A stretch of 64,000 nucleotides of DNA from an uncultured Alphaproteobacteria bacterium (GCA_958295725.1 OY282368.1:1-64000); one strand, 5' to 3'. Shown: positions 45,450 to 55,589, numbered from the stretch's first letter. Translations and numbers: made by a program. Notes: generated by a model not told the origin, from the letters alone.

Positions 45450-46035
45450 CGACGAGCTTGCGGAAGGCATCGGCGCGGTGGCTGATGGCGTGCTTGTCGG
45501 CGGGGTCCATCTCGCCGAACGTCTTCCGGCGCCCGTCGGCCACGAACATGGGGTCGTAGCCGAACCCCTCGTTCCCGCGCGGTGGCCAGACGAGACGACC
45601 GTCGACGCGCCCGACGAACGCCTCGACATGGCCGTCCGGCCAGGCGAGACAGAGCGCCGACACGAAACGCGCCGCGCGGTCGTTCCCGCCCGTCCGCGCC
45701 AGCCGGCGCTCCACCTCGGCCATCGCCCGGGAGAAGTCCCTGTCGGGTCCCGCCCACCGCGCCGAACGGATCCCGGGCTCGCCGTTCAACGCGCGGACGA
45801 CCAGCCCGGAATCGTCGGCGAGCGCCGGCATCCCCGTCGCGGCCGCCGCGGCCGTGGCCTTGATGCGGGCGTTCCCGGCGAAGGAGTCGCCGTCCTCTTC
45901 CGGCTCGTCCAGGCCGAGGGCGGCCGCGTGCGCGACATCCACGTCGAAGGGACGGAGCAGATCGGCGATCTCGCGCGCCTTGCCCGCGTTGTGGCTCGCG
46001 ATCGCCAGCCGCCTCTCGCGAAAGATCCGCGCCAA
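45430..46035 (-). CDS. rdgB: Non-canonical purine NTP pyrophosphatase (RdgB/HAM1)
   Basis: House-cleaning enzyme that hydrolyses dITP, ITP and XTP to monophosphates. The 201-residue product has [15 protein letters not shown] at the start, FAGNARIKA, the metal site ADDSGLVV, then [12 protein letters not shown] and [12 protein letters not shown], all diagnostic. It lies between rph and hemW on the same strand with a 15-base gap to rph. Confidence 0.95.
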   Translation of the reverse strand: MARIFRERRLAIASHNAGKAREIADLLRPFDVDVAHAAALGLDEPEEDGDSFAGNARIKATAAAAATGMPALADDSGLVVRALNGEPGIRSARWAGPDRDFSRAMAEVERRLARTGGNDRAARFVSALCLAWPDGHVEAFVGRVDGRLVWPPRGNEGFGYDPMFVADGRRKTFGEMDPADKHAISHRADAFRKLVDACFGR

Positions 46036-46050
46036 GTCCCCGGCCCGGCG

Positions 46051-46773
46051 TCAGGCGCCCTCGCGGAGCGCGGCGCGTTGCAGCGTGACCAGCCGCTCGC
46101 AGCCGGCGCGTGCCAGGGCGAGGAGCTCGATGAACCGCCGCTCGGAGAACGGGGCCTTCTCCGCCGTGCCCTGCACCTCCACGATGGCCCCCGCGCCCGT
46201 GAACACGAAGTTGGCGTCGGCGTCCGCGTTCGAGTCCTCCGCGTAGTCGAGATCGAGGACCGGCGTCCCCTGGACGATACCGCAACTCACGGCGGCGACA
46301 TGGTCCGACAGCGGATCGGCGCGCGCGATTCCGGCGTCCTTCATCCGCGCGAACGCCCCGTGGAGCGCCACGAACCCCCCGGTGATCGCGGCGGTGCGCG
46401 TCCCGCCGTCGGCCTGGATGACGTCGCAGTCCACCCTGATCTGGCGCTCGCCGAAGGCGGTCAGATCGCACACCGCCCGCAGGCTGCGACCGATCAACCT
46501 CTGGATTTCGAGGGTGCGCCCGCCCTGGCGGCCGCGCGCGGCCTCGCGGTCCGTGCGCTCGTGGGTCGAGCGCGGCAGCATCCCGTATTCCGCCGTGACC
46601 CAGCCGCGGCCCGTCTTGCGCAACCAGGGCGGCACGCGCTCGTCGACGCTGGCCGTGCACAGGACGTGGGTATCGCCGAAGCGCGCCATGCACGACCCTT
46701 CGGCATGCATGGCGAACCCGGGCTCGAGCGCCACGTCCCGAAGTTCGTCCACGCGGCGGCCGGATGGACGCAT
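46051..46773 (-). CDS. rph: Ribonuclease PH
   Basis: Phosphorolytic 3'-5' exoribonuclease that trims tRNA precursors. At 240 residues it begins [12 protein letters not shown] and carries [72 protein letters not shown] and [17 protein letters not shown], the family core. First gene of the rph-rdgB-hemW group. The 169 bases upstream to the terminase gene show no gene. Confidence 0.96.
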   Translation of the reverse strand: MRPSGRRVDELRDVALEPGFAMHAEGSCMARFGDTHVLCTASVDERVPPWLRKTGRGWVTAEYGMLPRSTHERTDREAARGRQGGRTLEIQRLIGRSLRAVCDLTAFGERQIRVDCDVIQADGGTRTAAITGGFVALHGAFARMKDAGIARADPLSDHVAAVSCGIVQGTPVLDLDYAEDSNADADANFVFTGAGAIVEVQGTAEKAPFSERRFIELLALARAGCERLVTLQRAALREGA

Positions 46774-46942
46774 GTCGTTCCTCCCCTCGATTTGCCCGCG
46801 GCCGCCGGAGTCAGGAGGCCCCGGGGACCGGGCGCCGACACCCCGGCGCCCGCGCGGTCGGCGACGACGCCAATCATGACGTTTCCCCGACGAATCAGGA
46901 TAACGTCAATTGTCGCCGATGGTAACGCCGGCGGGAAACGGG

Positions 46943-48496
46943 TCAGCTCCACGGGCTGTCCATCATCTCCGTCGCGGCGACGGTGGCGGCGGCGCGGCGG
47001 CGACTCCCGCCTCCTTCGGTCGCGCGATACCCCACCGCGAAGCAGCGGAAGGCGTCCGCCCCGTGGCTCGCCCAGTCGTGCAGGGGACGGTTCCTGAACG
47101 TCCCGAGCTTGTCGTCCCACTCCTTGCGATAACCCTCCAGCGCCTTCAGGCCCTTGGCGCAGCGGGTCTCGTCGAACCAGCACGCGGCGATCGCGTTGCG
47201 CGCGGCCTGGATGTCGTCGGCCACGTCGCCGGTCCTGGGCACGACGCGCGCCGGCGTCACGCCGAGCCCCTTCAGGGTATCGAGTCGCGTCCTGCCCGTC
47301 GACAACGAGGTGACCCGCACGTCGTGGGGCAGGAAGTGGGCGCCGTAGACGAAGCCCCGCGCGGACGCCTTGTCGCGGAGCACCCGGACGTAGTGGTTCA
47401 GCCCTTCGCCGGAGTTCTCGTAGTAGTCGACGAACCGGTGCTCGAGGCCCGCCTGCTGGTGGAACCAGATCGCCGTCTCGTCGTCGACGCCGAGGTCCCA
47501 GAACGTGTTCACGGGAAGCGTGGGCTCGACGGGCACGCGGCGGACGCGGGCCTCGCGCCGCGCTCGCGACAGCTCCTTCCCGAAATAGGCGCCTTCGACG
47601 GCGCCGGCGAAGGCCTCGTCGGGCGTCGACGGATACTCCCGGAGCATGTCCTCGCCCTGGACGGCCGCCTTGCGCGCGTACCAGGCGCGCTGGCCCGCGT
47701 CGATGACGGCGCCGGTCTCCGCCTCGACCCTGGCGAAATAGGCGCGATCCTCGTCGTCCAGCAGGATCCCCTCGGGGTCGAGGCGGTGCTTCGGATCGCG
47801 GTACCAGGGATGGAAGTGGAACTTGAAATCGAGCGGCGACAGCGGTCGTCCCGTCTCGGCCAGCGCCCCGGCCTGCTTGCAGAGGTCGTGGAACGCGCCG
47901 CCGCGGCCCTCGGCCGTCGACTCGATGAAGACGTACTGGCCGGCCTGCACGGTGTTGAGGGCACCCGCCCTGATCTCGCGCGCCTGGTCCGGACGCCGCG
48001 CCGCGATGTGCCCGAACTCCGAAACGTGGAGGACCTGGAACGTGCCCGAGCGCAGGCTGGTCCCGACCCGGAGCGACGAGTTGTTGTCGAAGGTCAGCGT
48101 CCGCGCGGAGTTCTGGACCGCGGCGGGGATGGAGATACGCCTCTCCTCATCGCGCGACAGGCAATCGTAGGGAAACTTGATCTTGTCCCGGAATATCCGC
48201 TCGGCGTCCTGCAACGTATGCGCGATCGTGCCGGCGCGCACGTTTTTGTTGAACAGACACATGTCCAGCATGAACAGCTGGATCAACGTGGTGAACCCGA
48301 GCTGCCGCGCCTTGAGGATGACGTTGCAGGTATGCAGGTCCCGCAACAGCTCGGCCTGGACGTCGTTGGGCGCGAAGCGAACCCGCTCCCCGCGCGCATC
48401 GACGATCGAGTAGAGATCGCCGAGCCGCTGGTCGCGCGCCGCCGCTTCCTTCGGCAGCCTGGCGGGGATGTCCTGTCTCGTCATCCGAATGTCCAT
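46943..48496 (-). CDS. Phage terminase large subunit, isolated
   Basis: DNA-packaging motor protein of 517 residues. The ATPase motif KARQLGFTT is at 62-70, a Walker B-like VLHVSEFGH near 155, and FIESTAEGRGG a little later. The nuclease half contains NTFWDLGVDDETAIWFHQ with the RNase H-type aspartate, and HDWASHGADAFR near the end. It is full-length, yet no portal, capsid, tail or small terminase gene surrounds it. It is probably a prophage remnant or part of a larger element removed on both sides. An AT-rich scar lies just upstream. Confidence 0.87.
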   Translation of the reverse strand: MDIRMTRQDIPARLPKEAAARDQRLGDLYSIVDARGERVRFAPNDVQAELLRDLHTCNVILKARQLGFTTLIQLFMLDMCLFNKNVRAGTIAHTLQDAERIFRDKIKFPYDCLSRDEERRISIPAAVQNSARTLTFDNNSSLRVGTSLRSGTFQVLHVSEFGHIAARRPDQAREIRAGALNTVQAGQYVFIESTAEGRGGAFHDLCKQAGALAETGRPLSPLDFKFHFHPWYRDPKHRLDPEGILLDDEDRAYFARVEAETGAVIDAGQRAWYARKAAVQGEDMLREYPSTPDEAFAGAVEGAYFGKELSRARREARVRRVPVEPTLPVNTFWDLGVDDETAIWFHQQAGLEHRFVDYYENSGEGLNHYVRVLRDKASARGFVYGAHFLPHDVRVTSLSTGRTRLDTLKGLGVTPARVVPRTGDVADDIQAARNAIAACWFDETRCAKGLKALEGYRKEWDDKLGTFRNRPLHDWASHGADAFRCFAVGYRATEGGGSRRRAAATVAATEMMDSPWS

Positions 48497-48751
48497 GACG
48501 GTCGGGCCGTCGCGCGCGACCGCGGTGCCCTTTACCTGTTCCTGGATGACGAGATGACACGATCAGGAAAATTATGCAACATATATTTTTCATATTGGTT
48601 ATTTTTCATCGGAATGCGACGGACGTCGACGGCGGTGCGACGCGACCCCGCCGTCTCCGGTGCGTGGACTCCGCCCGCCGCGCCCGATTAAATGGCGACC
48701 GAGGCGCGGCCCACCGGCGCGCCGACTTCTCGAACGCTTGGAGGATCAGGC
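48497..48751. other. Intergenic scar with AT-rich core
   Basis: Bases 48550-48612 are strongly AT-rich (ATGCAACATATATTTTTC and similar), in contrast to the GC-rich surroundings. No gene is recognisable. The patch lies exactly between the lone terminase gene and the LLM oxidoreductase and is a likely boundary of foreign DNA. Confidence 0.55.
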
Positions 48752-49588
48752 ATGCACAAGGGTGTTTTCTTCTTTCCCACCGACTACGCGATCGAGGTTC
48801 CCGCGCTCGCCAGAGAGCTCGAGGACCGCGGCTTCGAGTCGTTGTTCCTGTGCGAACACACGCACATCCCGACCAGCCGCAGATCGCCCTTCCCCGGCGG
48901 TGGCGAGCTGCCCCGGCACTACATCCGCACGCACGACCCGTTCGTGGCGCTCTCCTTCGCGGCGTCCGTCACCAGCACCCTGAAGCTCGGCACCGGGATC
49001 TGCCTCGTCATCCAGCGCGACCCCATCGTCACGGCCAAGACCGTCGCCAGCCTCGACGCGCTGTCCGGCGGCCGGTTCATCCTCGGCGCCGGCGGCGGCT
49101 GGAACCTCGAGGAGATGGAGAACCACGGCACCGATCCCCGGACGCGGTTCAAGATGCTGCGCGAGCGCCTGCTCGCCATGAAAGCCATGTGGACCGAGGA
49201 GGAGGTCTCGTTCCACGGCGATTACGTCAACATCGAGCCGTCGTGGTGCTATCCCAAGCCCGTGCAGAAGCCGCATCCGCCGATCATCCTCGGCGGCGAG
49301 TCGGTGCACACGCTCCGCCGCGTCGTGGAGTTCTGCGACGGCTGGCTGCCGCGGGCCGCCGCCGCCGGCGCGCCCGAGGAGACGATGGCCAAGCTCAGGG
49401 CCGTGGCCGACGAGGCCGGCCGCGACATGTCGACCCTCTCCGTCACGGTGTTCCGCCCCACGCCCGACCGGGAGACGGTCGAGGCCTACGAGGCGGCCGG
49501 CGCCACCCGCGTCCTGCTGGAGATGCCATCCGTCGCGCGCGACGAGGCGCTGAAGAAGCTCGACGAGTTCGCGACCCTGTCGAACTGA
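48752..49588 (+). CDS. LLM-class (F420/FMN) oxidoreductase
   Basis: Luciferase-like monooxygenase family protein of 278 residues from ATG 48752 (GGAGG site). LARELEDRGFESLFLCEHTHIP, TLKLGTGICLVIQRDP, KTVASLDALSGGRFILGAGGGWN and KPHPPIILGGES are the TIM-barrel signature of F420-dependent members. Cofactor and substrate cannot be settled by sequence. The downstream SDR gene is convergent. Confidence 0.88.
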   Translation: MHKGVFFFPTDYAIEVPALARELEDRGFESLFLCEHTHIPTSRRSPFPGGGELPRHYIRTHDPFVALSFAASVTSTLKLGTGICLVIQRDPIVTAKTVASLDALSGGRFILGAGGGWNLEEMENHGTDPRTRFKMLRERLLAMKAMWTEEEVSFHGDYVNIEPSWCYPKPVQKPHPPIILGGESVHTLRRVVEFCDGWLPRAAAAGAPEETMAKLRAVADEAGRDMSTLSVTVFRPTPDRETVEAYEAAGATRVLLEMPSVARDEALKKLDEFATLSN

Positions 49589-49619
49589 CGCGGGAAGCCG
49601 GCGCCGAAGAAAGCGGGCG

Positions 49620-50450
49620 TCACCCGTCGAAGCGTTCGAACTCCTCGCCGTAGCCGCCGTGCCAGCGGGAGAGCGGCGGGCGGTTGTGGGCGACGTCTCC
49701 GGCGCTCCAAAGGATCCGCTTGCGGTCCATCTCCGGCGTCACGTCGTCGTCTGGGCAGACGATGTAGAAATCCCCGCGCTCGATCGCGGGGATCATCCTG
49801 TCCACCACCTGGTCGGGCGACCACTGGCCCTTCCGGTACTCGAAGCCGCCGCGGGTGGTCCACCCGGGTACCAGCATGTGGGCCGTCACCCGGCATCCCT
49901 CGATGTTGCGGAGCTCGTGCTGCAACAGCTCGGTATAGGCCTTCACCCCCGCCTTGGTGACGTTGTAGGGCGTGTTGCCGGGCGGCAGCGTGATGCCCTG
50001 CTTGGAGCTGGTGTTGACGATGACGCACGGCGTGTTCTGCGCGATCATGGCGGGCGCGAACGCCTGCGTCCCGTTGACGACGCTCCACAGGTTCACGTTC
50101 ATCGACTCGACCCACGCCTCGTGGCCGTCGAGGGATCCGGCCCGCGCCCGGGTGGCCGCGTTGTTCATCAGGACCGCGACCTCGCCGAACCGGTCGTAGG
50201 CGGCCTCCTTCAGCGCCAGGATGTCCTCGCGGCGGCCCACGTCGGTCCTCACCGTCGCCACATCGCCGGCGCCGCCCGCGGCGATCTTCGCGACGTCCCC
50301 GGCGGCGGCGGCCAGCGCCTCCTCGTCCGCGTCCGCCATGCAGACCTTCATGCCGAACGAGGCGTAGCGCTTGACGGCGGCGAGGCCGATGCCGTTCGCC
50401 GCGCCGGTGACGACGGCGACGCGGCCGGTCGCCATTGCGGGATGCGTCAT
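49620..50450 (-). CDS. Short-chain dehydrogenase/reductase
   Basis: Classical SDR of 276 residues. Nucleotide-binding TGAANGIG is near residue 15, the structural NNAA near 95, and the catalytic Ser, Tyr and Lys lie in VNTSSKQG and TPYNVTKAG. A C-terminal extension (DRKRILWSAGDVAHNRPPLSRWH) is longer than in typical members and resembles those annotated for alcohol or polyketide-type substrates. NAD(P) preference is not clear: the acidic residue after the second strand (MADADEEA) favours NAD. Confidence 0.88.
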   Translation of the reverse strand: MTHPAMATGRVAVVTGAANGIGLAAVKRYASFGMKVCMADADEEALAAAAGDVAKIAAGGAGDVATVRTDVGRREDILALKEAAYDRFGEVAVLMNNAATRARAGSLDGHEAWVESMNVNLWSVVNGTQAFAPAMIAQNTPCVIVNTSSKQGITLPPGNTPYNVTKAGVKAYTELLQHELRNIEGCRVTAHMLVPGWTTRGGFEYRKGQWSPDQVVDRMIPAIERGDFYIVCPDDDVTPEMDRKRILWSAGDVAHNRPPLSRWHGGYGEEFERFDG

Positions 50451-50604
50451 TGTGGAATCTCCCTGTGCGGTCTTCCGGTGTCGGACGGAAGGGTAGGCGC
50501 GCGCGGTCCCGCCCGCAAGGCGCGGCGACGGTTCTCCCTTCCCGCGAACTCCCGGCCGAGGAATCCGGTTGCGCTCGCGCGCCGGGGGCGGCTAAGGATC
50601 GTCC

Positions 50605-51603
50605 GTGTCCGAAGAGAGACTCCCTCCCGGCAAGCTGCCGCCATCCCTTCTCCGCGAGCTCCTGTCCGGAGCCGCCGCGCCGCCGCCGGAGGTCCGCCTG
50701 CCGCCCGCGGTGGGCGAGGACGCCGGCGTCATCGACGTGCCCGGCGGCGCGCTGATCGTGGCCGCCGACCCGATCACGCTCACGGACGCGGGCGTCGGCG
50801 CCCACGCCGCCCTCGTCAACGCCAACGACGTCGCCGCGATGGGGGCCCGGCCGCGGTGGTTCCTGGCCGTCGTCCTCCTGCCGCCCGGGACCGGGGGGCA
50901 GGAAGTGCGCGAGTTGTTCTCGGCCCTGCACGCGGCGCTCGACGACATGGACGTGGCTCTCGTCGGCGGGCACACGGAGGTCACGGACGCCGTCGCGCGG
51001 CCCGTGGTCGTGGGGCAGATGATGGGTCTGCGCGAGGACGGCGGGTTCGTGCCCACCGGCGGCCTGTCGCCCGGAGACGCCGTCCTGCAGGTCGGCCCCG
51101 CACCGGTCGAGGGGGCCGCCGTGCTCGCCGCCGAGGCGGTCCGCTCTCCCCGGGAGATACCGGGCGACGTCCTGCGCGCCGCCGCGCGCGCGATCGAGGA
51201 CCCGGGCATCTCCATCGTGGCCCCGGCCCTGCGGGCGGCCGAGCTGGGCGCGCTGGCCATGCACGACCCGACCGAAGGGGGCCTTTCGGCCGGCCTGCAC
51301 GAGCTGGCGGAGGCGTCGGGCGTCGCGCTCGTCGTGGACGAGGCGGCGGTGCAATGGTTCGAGCCCGGCCGCCGGATCTGCCGGGCGCTGGGCCTCGACC
51401 CCTGGGGCGTCCTCGCCTCGGGCGCCCTGCTCGCCGGCTTCTCGCCGGAGACCGTCGAGGCCGCCCGACGACGGCTCGACGCGGACGGATACGCGGCGAC
51501 GCGCATCGCCCGCGCGGAGGCCGGACGCGGCGTGCGGCTGGCGGGCGGGGAAGAGCTGGTCCGCCACGAACGGGACGAGCTGTCGCGGCTGTCGGAGGGG
51601 TGA
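50605..51603 (+). CDS. AIR synthase-related protein (HypE/ThiL-like fold)
   Basis: A 332-residue protein from GTG 50605. PAVGEDAGVIDVP, the domain-swapped ATP site with NANDVAAMGARPRWFL, GGHTEVTDAVARPVVVG and HDPTEGGLSAGLHELAEASG match the HypE/ThiL/PurM superfamily. The pattern is closest to HypE-like proteins found outside hydrogenase operons. The C-terminal Cys of true HypE is absent and no hyp genes are nearby, so hydrogenase maturation is unlikely. Actual reaction unknown; ATP-dependent phosphoryl transfer is the family theme. Confidence 0.78.
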   Translation: MSEERLPPGKLPPSLLRELLSGAAAPPPEVRLPPAVGEDAGVIDVPGGALIVAADPITLTDAGVGAHAALVNANDVAAMGARPRWFLAVVLLPPGTGGQEVRELFSALHAALDDMDVALVGGHTEVTDAVARPVVVGQMMGLREDGGFVPTGGLSPGDAVLQVGPAPVEGAAVLAAEAVRSPREIPGDVLRAAARAIEDPGISIVAPALRAAELGALAMHDPTEGGLSAGLHELAEASGVALVVDEAAVQWFEPGRRICRALGLDPWGVLASGALLAGFSPETVEAARRRLDADGYAATRIARAEAGRGVRLAGGEELVRHERDELSRLSEG

Positions 51604-51751
51604 GCGCGCGTCCCGTCGGACCGGCGCGGGCGCCGTGGCCGCGACACGGTCCGCCCCGGTTCGGACACGCGCGGGACCCGGCCCGTGACTCCGCGCGGGC
51701 GAACCCGCACAATGTCCGCCGGACAGGAACCGAGGTATCGAGGTCGTAACC

Positions 51752-52807
51752 ATGCGAAGCTGTCAGATCGTCGAATGGGGCGAACCCCTTCGGATGCGCG
51801 AATACCCCACCCCCGAGCCGCGAGGCGCGGAGGTCCTCGTCAAGGTCGCGGCGTGCGGCGTGTGTCATACCGACGTGCACGTCTGGCACGGTTATTTCGA
51901 TCTCGGCGACGGCGAGCGCGCCACCATCGAAAGCCGCGGCGTGGAGCTCCCGTTCACCATGGGCCACGAGGTCATCGGCGAGGTCGTCGCGCTCGGCCCC
52001 GACGCCGCCGGCGTATCCGTCGGCGACAAGCGCCTCGTCTTTCCCTGGATCGGCTGCGGCGCGTGCCGGGCCTGCGCGGACGACCGCGAGGTCGACTGCG
52101 TATCGCCGAGCCCACTGGGCACGCGCCGGCACGGCGGGTACAGCGACCATATCGTCGTCCCGCACGCCCGCTATCTGGTGGCCTACGGCGACGTGCCCGA
52201 GACGCTGGCCTGCACCTACGCCTGCTCCGGCCTGACCGTCTACAGCGCGCTCAGGAAGGTCATGCCGCTCGCCGACGGCGACACCCTCCTCGTCGTCGGC
52301 GCCGGAGGCGTCGGACTGAACGCGGTGAACGTCGCCCCGGCCCTCACCGGCGCCAGGATCGTGGTCGCCGACATCGACCCCGGGAAACGTCGGGCGGCCC
52401 TGGACGCCGGCGCGGCGCACGTCGTGGACAACGCCGCCGCCGACGCCGTGGAGGAGGTGAAGGAGCTGTCCGGCGGCGGCGTCCGCGCCGCGATCGACTT
52501 CGTCGGCGGCCCGGAGACCGTGCAATTCGGTTTCGACTCGCTGTGTCGCGGCGGCGCACAGGTGGTCGTCGGCCTGTACGGCGGCAGGTTCCGCTTCCCG
52601 CTGCCGTTCCTGCCCCTTCACAACCGCACGCTGCGGGGCTCCTACGTGGGTTCCCTGGAGGAGCTCGAGGAGCTCATGGCCCTGGTCATGGCCGGCAAGA
52701 TCGCGCCGCTGCCGGTCACGACGCGGCCGCTGGAAGAGGCGACGAGCGTCCTCGAGGATCTCCAGCGGGGCGGCAAGGTCGTCGGCCGGACGGTCCTCCG
52801 GCCCTGA
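51752..52807 (+). CDS. Zinc-dependent alcohol dehydrogenase
   Basis: Medium-chain dehydrogenase of 351 residues. ACGVCHTDVHVWHGYF and TMGHEVIGEVVALG hold the catalytic zinc ligands. The structural-zinc region is GCGACRACADDREVDC, with four cysteines. The Rossmann motif is VVGAGGVGLNAV, with an aspartate at the end of the second strand (VADIDPGK) suggesting NAD. Convergent with the GMC oxidoreductase gene, 13 bases apart. A role with the GMC enzyme in alcohol oxidation is possible. Confidence 0.9.
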   Translation: MRSCQIVEWGEPLRMREYPTPEPRGAEVLVKVAACGVCHTDVHVWHGYFDLGDGERATIESRGVELPFTMGHEVIGEVVALGPDAAGVSVGDKRLVFPWIGCGACRACADDREVDCVSPSPLGTRRHGGYSDHIVVPHARYLVAYGDVPETLACTYACSGLTVYSALRKVMPLADGDTLLVVGAGGVGLNAVNVAPALTGARIVVADIDPGKRRAALDAGAAHVVDNAAADAVEEVKELSGGGVRAAIDFVGGPETVQFGFDSLCRGGAQVVVGLYGGRFRFPLPFLPLHNRTLRGSYVGSLEELEELMALVMAGKIAPLPVTTRPLEEATSVLEDLQRGGKVVGRTVLRP

Positions 52808-52820
52808 CCCCGGCCGTCCC

Positions 52821-54455
52821 TCAGACGTTGCCGAGGACGGAGTCCGCGAGCACCAGATCAGCGCCCTTCTCGCCGACGACGATGGCCGCCGCGTTGGTGT
52901 TGGAGGACGGGATCGTCGGCAGCACCGACGCGTCGACCACGCGCAGCCGCTCGACGCCGCGCACGCGCAGGGACGAATCGACCACGGACGATCCCGCGGC
53001 GCCCATGCGGCAGCTGCCGACGGTGTGCCACGCGGTCTGTCCGGTCTCCCTGACGTAGTCGAGCAGGGCGTCGTCGTCGAGGACCTCCGGTCCCGGCCGA
53101 TGCTCCTCGACGATGTAGTCCCGCCATTCCGGCCGGCCCGCGATCCTCCGGATCAGCTTCAGGATGCGGACGGCCGCGTCCCTGTCTTCCCGTTCGTCGA
53201 GATAGTTGGGGTCCAGGGCCGGGTTCTCGTCCGGGTCGGGAGACGCGATATGCACCGAGCCGCGCGAGGCGGGATGGAGCTTGAAGCCGCCGATGGTGAA
53301 GCCGGGGAACGGGTCGATGCCGCCGGCCTTGCTCCGGGAATAGCGGTCCGCGCCGCTGATCTGGTAGAGGCGAACCATCGCGTCCGCCCTGGGGAGCGAC
53401 GGGTCCGTCCGGGCGATGGCGTGCGCCGTGGACGACGTGCCCGCCACCGGGCCCTTGCGGGTCAGCAGATACCGGAGCCCGCACCGGACCTTGTGGTACG
53501 GGCTGCGCACGATGTCGTTGACGGTGATCGGCAGCGTTGTCCGGTAGGTGCGCCGCACCTGGAGGTGGTCGCTCAGGTGCTCGCCGACGTCGGGGAGATC
53601 GTGGACCACCGGAATGCCATGACGCCGCAGGAGCTCGCCCTGGCCGATCCCGGACAGTTCGAGTATCTGGGGCGACTTCACGGCGCCGCCGCAGATCAGG
53701 ACCTCTCCGCGCGCCCTCGCGGTCAGGCGCCGTCCGCCCCGGCGGTAGGCGACCCCGACGGCCCGCCGGCCGTCGAACAGCACCCGCTCCACCGGCGCGT
53801 CGGTGCGCACGTCCAGCATCGGCGAACGCCGGAGACCGCGGAGATAGGCGACGGCGGTCGTGACGCGGCGCCCCTCGTGCGCCGTCTGCTCCAGGTAACG
53901 CACGCCTTCGTAAGAGGCGCCGTTGTAGTCCGGCGTCTCCTCGATCCCGGCCGCCGCGCAGGCGGCCACGAAGGCGTCGGACAGCGGGTCCGGCATCCGG
54001 GCCTTGAGGTCCGTGACGCGGACGGGACCCTCGTGGCCGCGGTCCGGCGAATCGGTGTAGCCGTTGCTTTCGAGCCGCTTGAAGTACGGCCTGAGGTCGT
54101 CGAAGCCCCAGCCGGTCAGGCCCGCCTCGCGCCAGGAATCGAACACGGCCGCCTCGCCCCAGACGTGCGCCATGCCGTTCAGCGCGCTCGACCCGCCGAG
54201 CACCTTGCCACGAGGCGAATAGATCGCCCGGCCGTTCATGTGCCGCTGGGGCGTGCTGAAGAACTTCCAGGCGTACTTCTCGTTGTTGATCAGCTTGCCG
54301 ACGCCGAGGGGGACGTGGATCCAGACGTTGCGGTCCTTGCCGCCGGCCTCCACGAGGAGGACGCGGAACCGCCCGGTCTCCGCCAGCCGCGCGGCCAGCG
54401 CGCATCCCGCCGATCCCGCGCCGACGACGATGTAATCGTATTCCCCTTCGGACAT
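52821..54455 (-). CDS. GMC-family oxidoreductase (choline dehydrogenase-like)
   Basis: FAD enzyme of 544 residues; ATG 54455 follows GAGAGGGA. DYIVVGAGSAGCALAARL is the FAD-binding start, PRGKVLGGSSALNGM the first GMC signature, and GGAVKSPQILELSGIG the second. The C-terminal catalytic histidine region reads TAWHTVGSCRMG, and the end is NTNAAAIVVGEKGADL. Family members oxidise choline, polyethylene glycol or other primary alcohols. The BCCT transporter 20 kb away is not close enough to support a choline role. Confidence 0.9.
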   Translation of the reverse strand: MSEGEYDYIVVGAGSAGCALAARLAETGRFRVLLVEAGGKDRNVWIHVPLGVGKLINNEKYAWKFFSTPQRHMNGRAIYSPRGKVLGGSSALNGMAHVWGEAAVFDSWREAGLTGWGFDDLRPYFKRLESNGYTDSPDRGHEGPVRVTDLKARMPDPLSDAFVAACAAAGIEETPDYNGASYEGVRYLEQTAHEGRRVTTAVAYLRGLRRSPMLDVRTDAPVERVLFDGRRAVGVAYRRGGRRLTARARGEVLICGGAVKSPQILELSGIGQGELLRRHGIPVVHDLPDVGEHLSDHLQVRRTYRTTLPITVNDIVRSPYHKVRCGLRYLLTRKGPVAGTSSTAHAIARTDPSLPRADAMVRLYQISGADRYSRSKAGGIDPFPGFTIGGFKLHPASRGSVHIASPDPDENPALDPNYLDEREDRDAAVRILKLIRRIAGRPEWRDYIVEEHRPGPEVLDDDALLDYVRETGQTAWHTVGSCRMGAAGSSVVDSSLRVRGVERLRVVDASVLPTIPSSNTNAAAIVVGEKGADLVLADSVLGNV

Positions 54456-54695
54456 TCCCTCTCGGACGGCCCATCGGCCCCGTTGAAGCGGCGACGCCGC
54501 GGATGGCGCGCGATTGTCGCGGCGACGCACGCCGACGATGTTCCTCGAATACCGCCCGCCGGTCGGGCGGCTTTATAGCACATGGCGCGGCGTCCGGCGC
54601 CCGGTCCGGCGGCTGTCCGTGAGCGGACGCGCCGCCGGACTCCGCGCCCCGCGCGTATGGTATGCTCCCGCGACCTGTCCGAACGCGCCGGAGCC

Positions 54696-55535
54696 ATGCG
54701 GACCCACGAGATAACCGGGCGCGACGGGGTGCGCCTCGTCGTCGACGACCACGGCGCCGCCGACGCGCCGCCCCTGATCCTCACCCACGGGTTCGCCCAG
54801 TGCGCGCGCTCGTGGAAGCGGCAGTACGGGAGCGCCCTCGTGGAACGCTTCCGGCTGATCGCGCCCGACCTTCGCGGCCACGGCCGTTCGGACAAGCCGC
54901 GCGCGACGGAGAGCTACACGGAGGGGTGGCGCTGGGCCGGGGACATCGCGGCCCTGATCGAGCGCCTGGAACTGGAGCGTCCCATCCTGCTCTCCTGGTC
55001 GTATTCGGGACTGGTCGCCTGCGATTTCCTGCGCCTCGAAGGTCAATCCGGGCTGGGCGGGCTGGGGCTGGTCGGCGCCCGATCGAAGATCGGGACGGAA
55101 GCCGCGAACGCGATGGCCGGCAGCCTCTTCCACGACCTCCTGCCCGGCTTTCTGGCCGAGGACGCGGAGACCCGCGTCGCGGGGGTCGAGGCGTTCCTCC
55201 GCTCGCTGACCCACGGGGAGATCCCGGCGGACGACTACTACGAGATGGTGGGATACGGCGCCATCGTGCCGCCCCGCGTCTGCCGCGCCATGCTCGAGCG
55301 GACCGTCGACAACGACGACGTGCTGTCGCGAATCACGCTGCCGACCTGGATCGTCCACGGAGACCGGGACCGGTCCCTCGCGGTCGCCTTGGCGGAACAT
55401 CACGCCGCGCTCATCCCCCACGCCGACCTTTCCATCTACCCCGGCGTCGGCCACGCGCCGTTCTACGAGGCACCGGACCGGTTCAACCGGGAGCTCGGGG
55501 CGTTTGCCGAACGCTGCCTCGCTCTGGCAACCTGA
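54696..55535 (+). CDS. Alpha/beta hydrolase
   Basis: A 279-residue hydrolase. LILTHGFAQCARSW forms the oxyanion region, DLRGHGRSDKP is typical, and the nucleophile is in LLSWSYSGLVA. The elbow reads S-x-S-x-S-G, with serine replacing the first glycine of GxSxG. The acid is in VHGDRDRSL and the histidine in GVGHAPFYEAP. Substrate unknown. It is followed 54 bases later by an NTF2-like gene on the same strand. Confidence 0.85.
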   Translation: MRTHEITGRDGVRLVVDDHGAADAPPLILTHGFAQCARSWKRQYGSALVERFRLIAPDLRGHGRSDKPRATESYTEGWRWAGDIAALIERLELERPILLSWSYSGLVACDFLRLEGQSGLGGLGLVGARSKIGTEAANAMAGSLFHDLLPGFLAEDAETRVAGVEAFLRSLTHGEIPADDYYEMVGYGAIVPPRVCRAMLERTVDNDDVLSRITLPTWIVHGDRDRSLAVALAEHHAALIPHADLSIYPGVGHAPFYEAPDRFNRELGAFAERCLALAT

Positions 55536-55589
55536 CGCCGCTTTCCCGGCCGCCGGCGAGGCGGCGACACCGCACCGGAGACCCGGACC

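Noticed and set aside
46943..48496. Prophage
   Set aside because: Only the large terminase is present; neighbours on both sides are core or metabolic genes.
50605..51603. Selenophosphate synthetase or true HypE
   Set aside because: The catalytic Cys/Sec region of SelD and the C-terminal Cys of HypE are absent and no hydrogenase genes are near.
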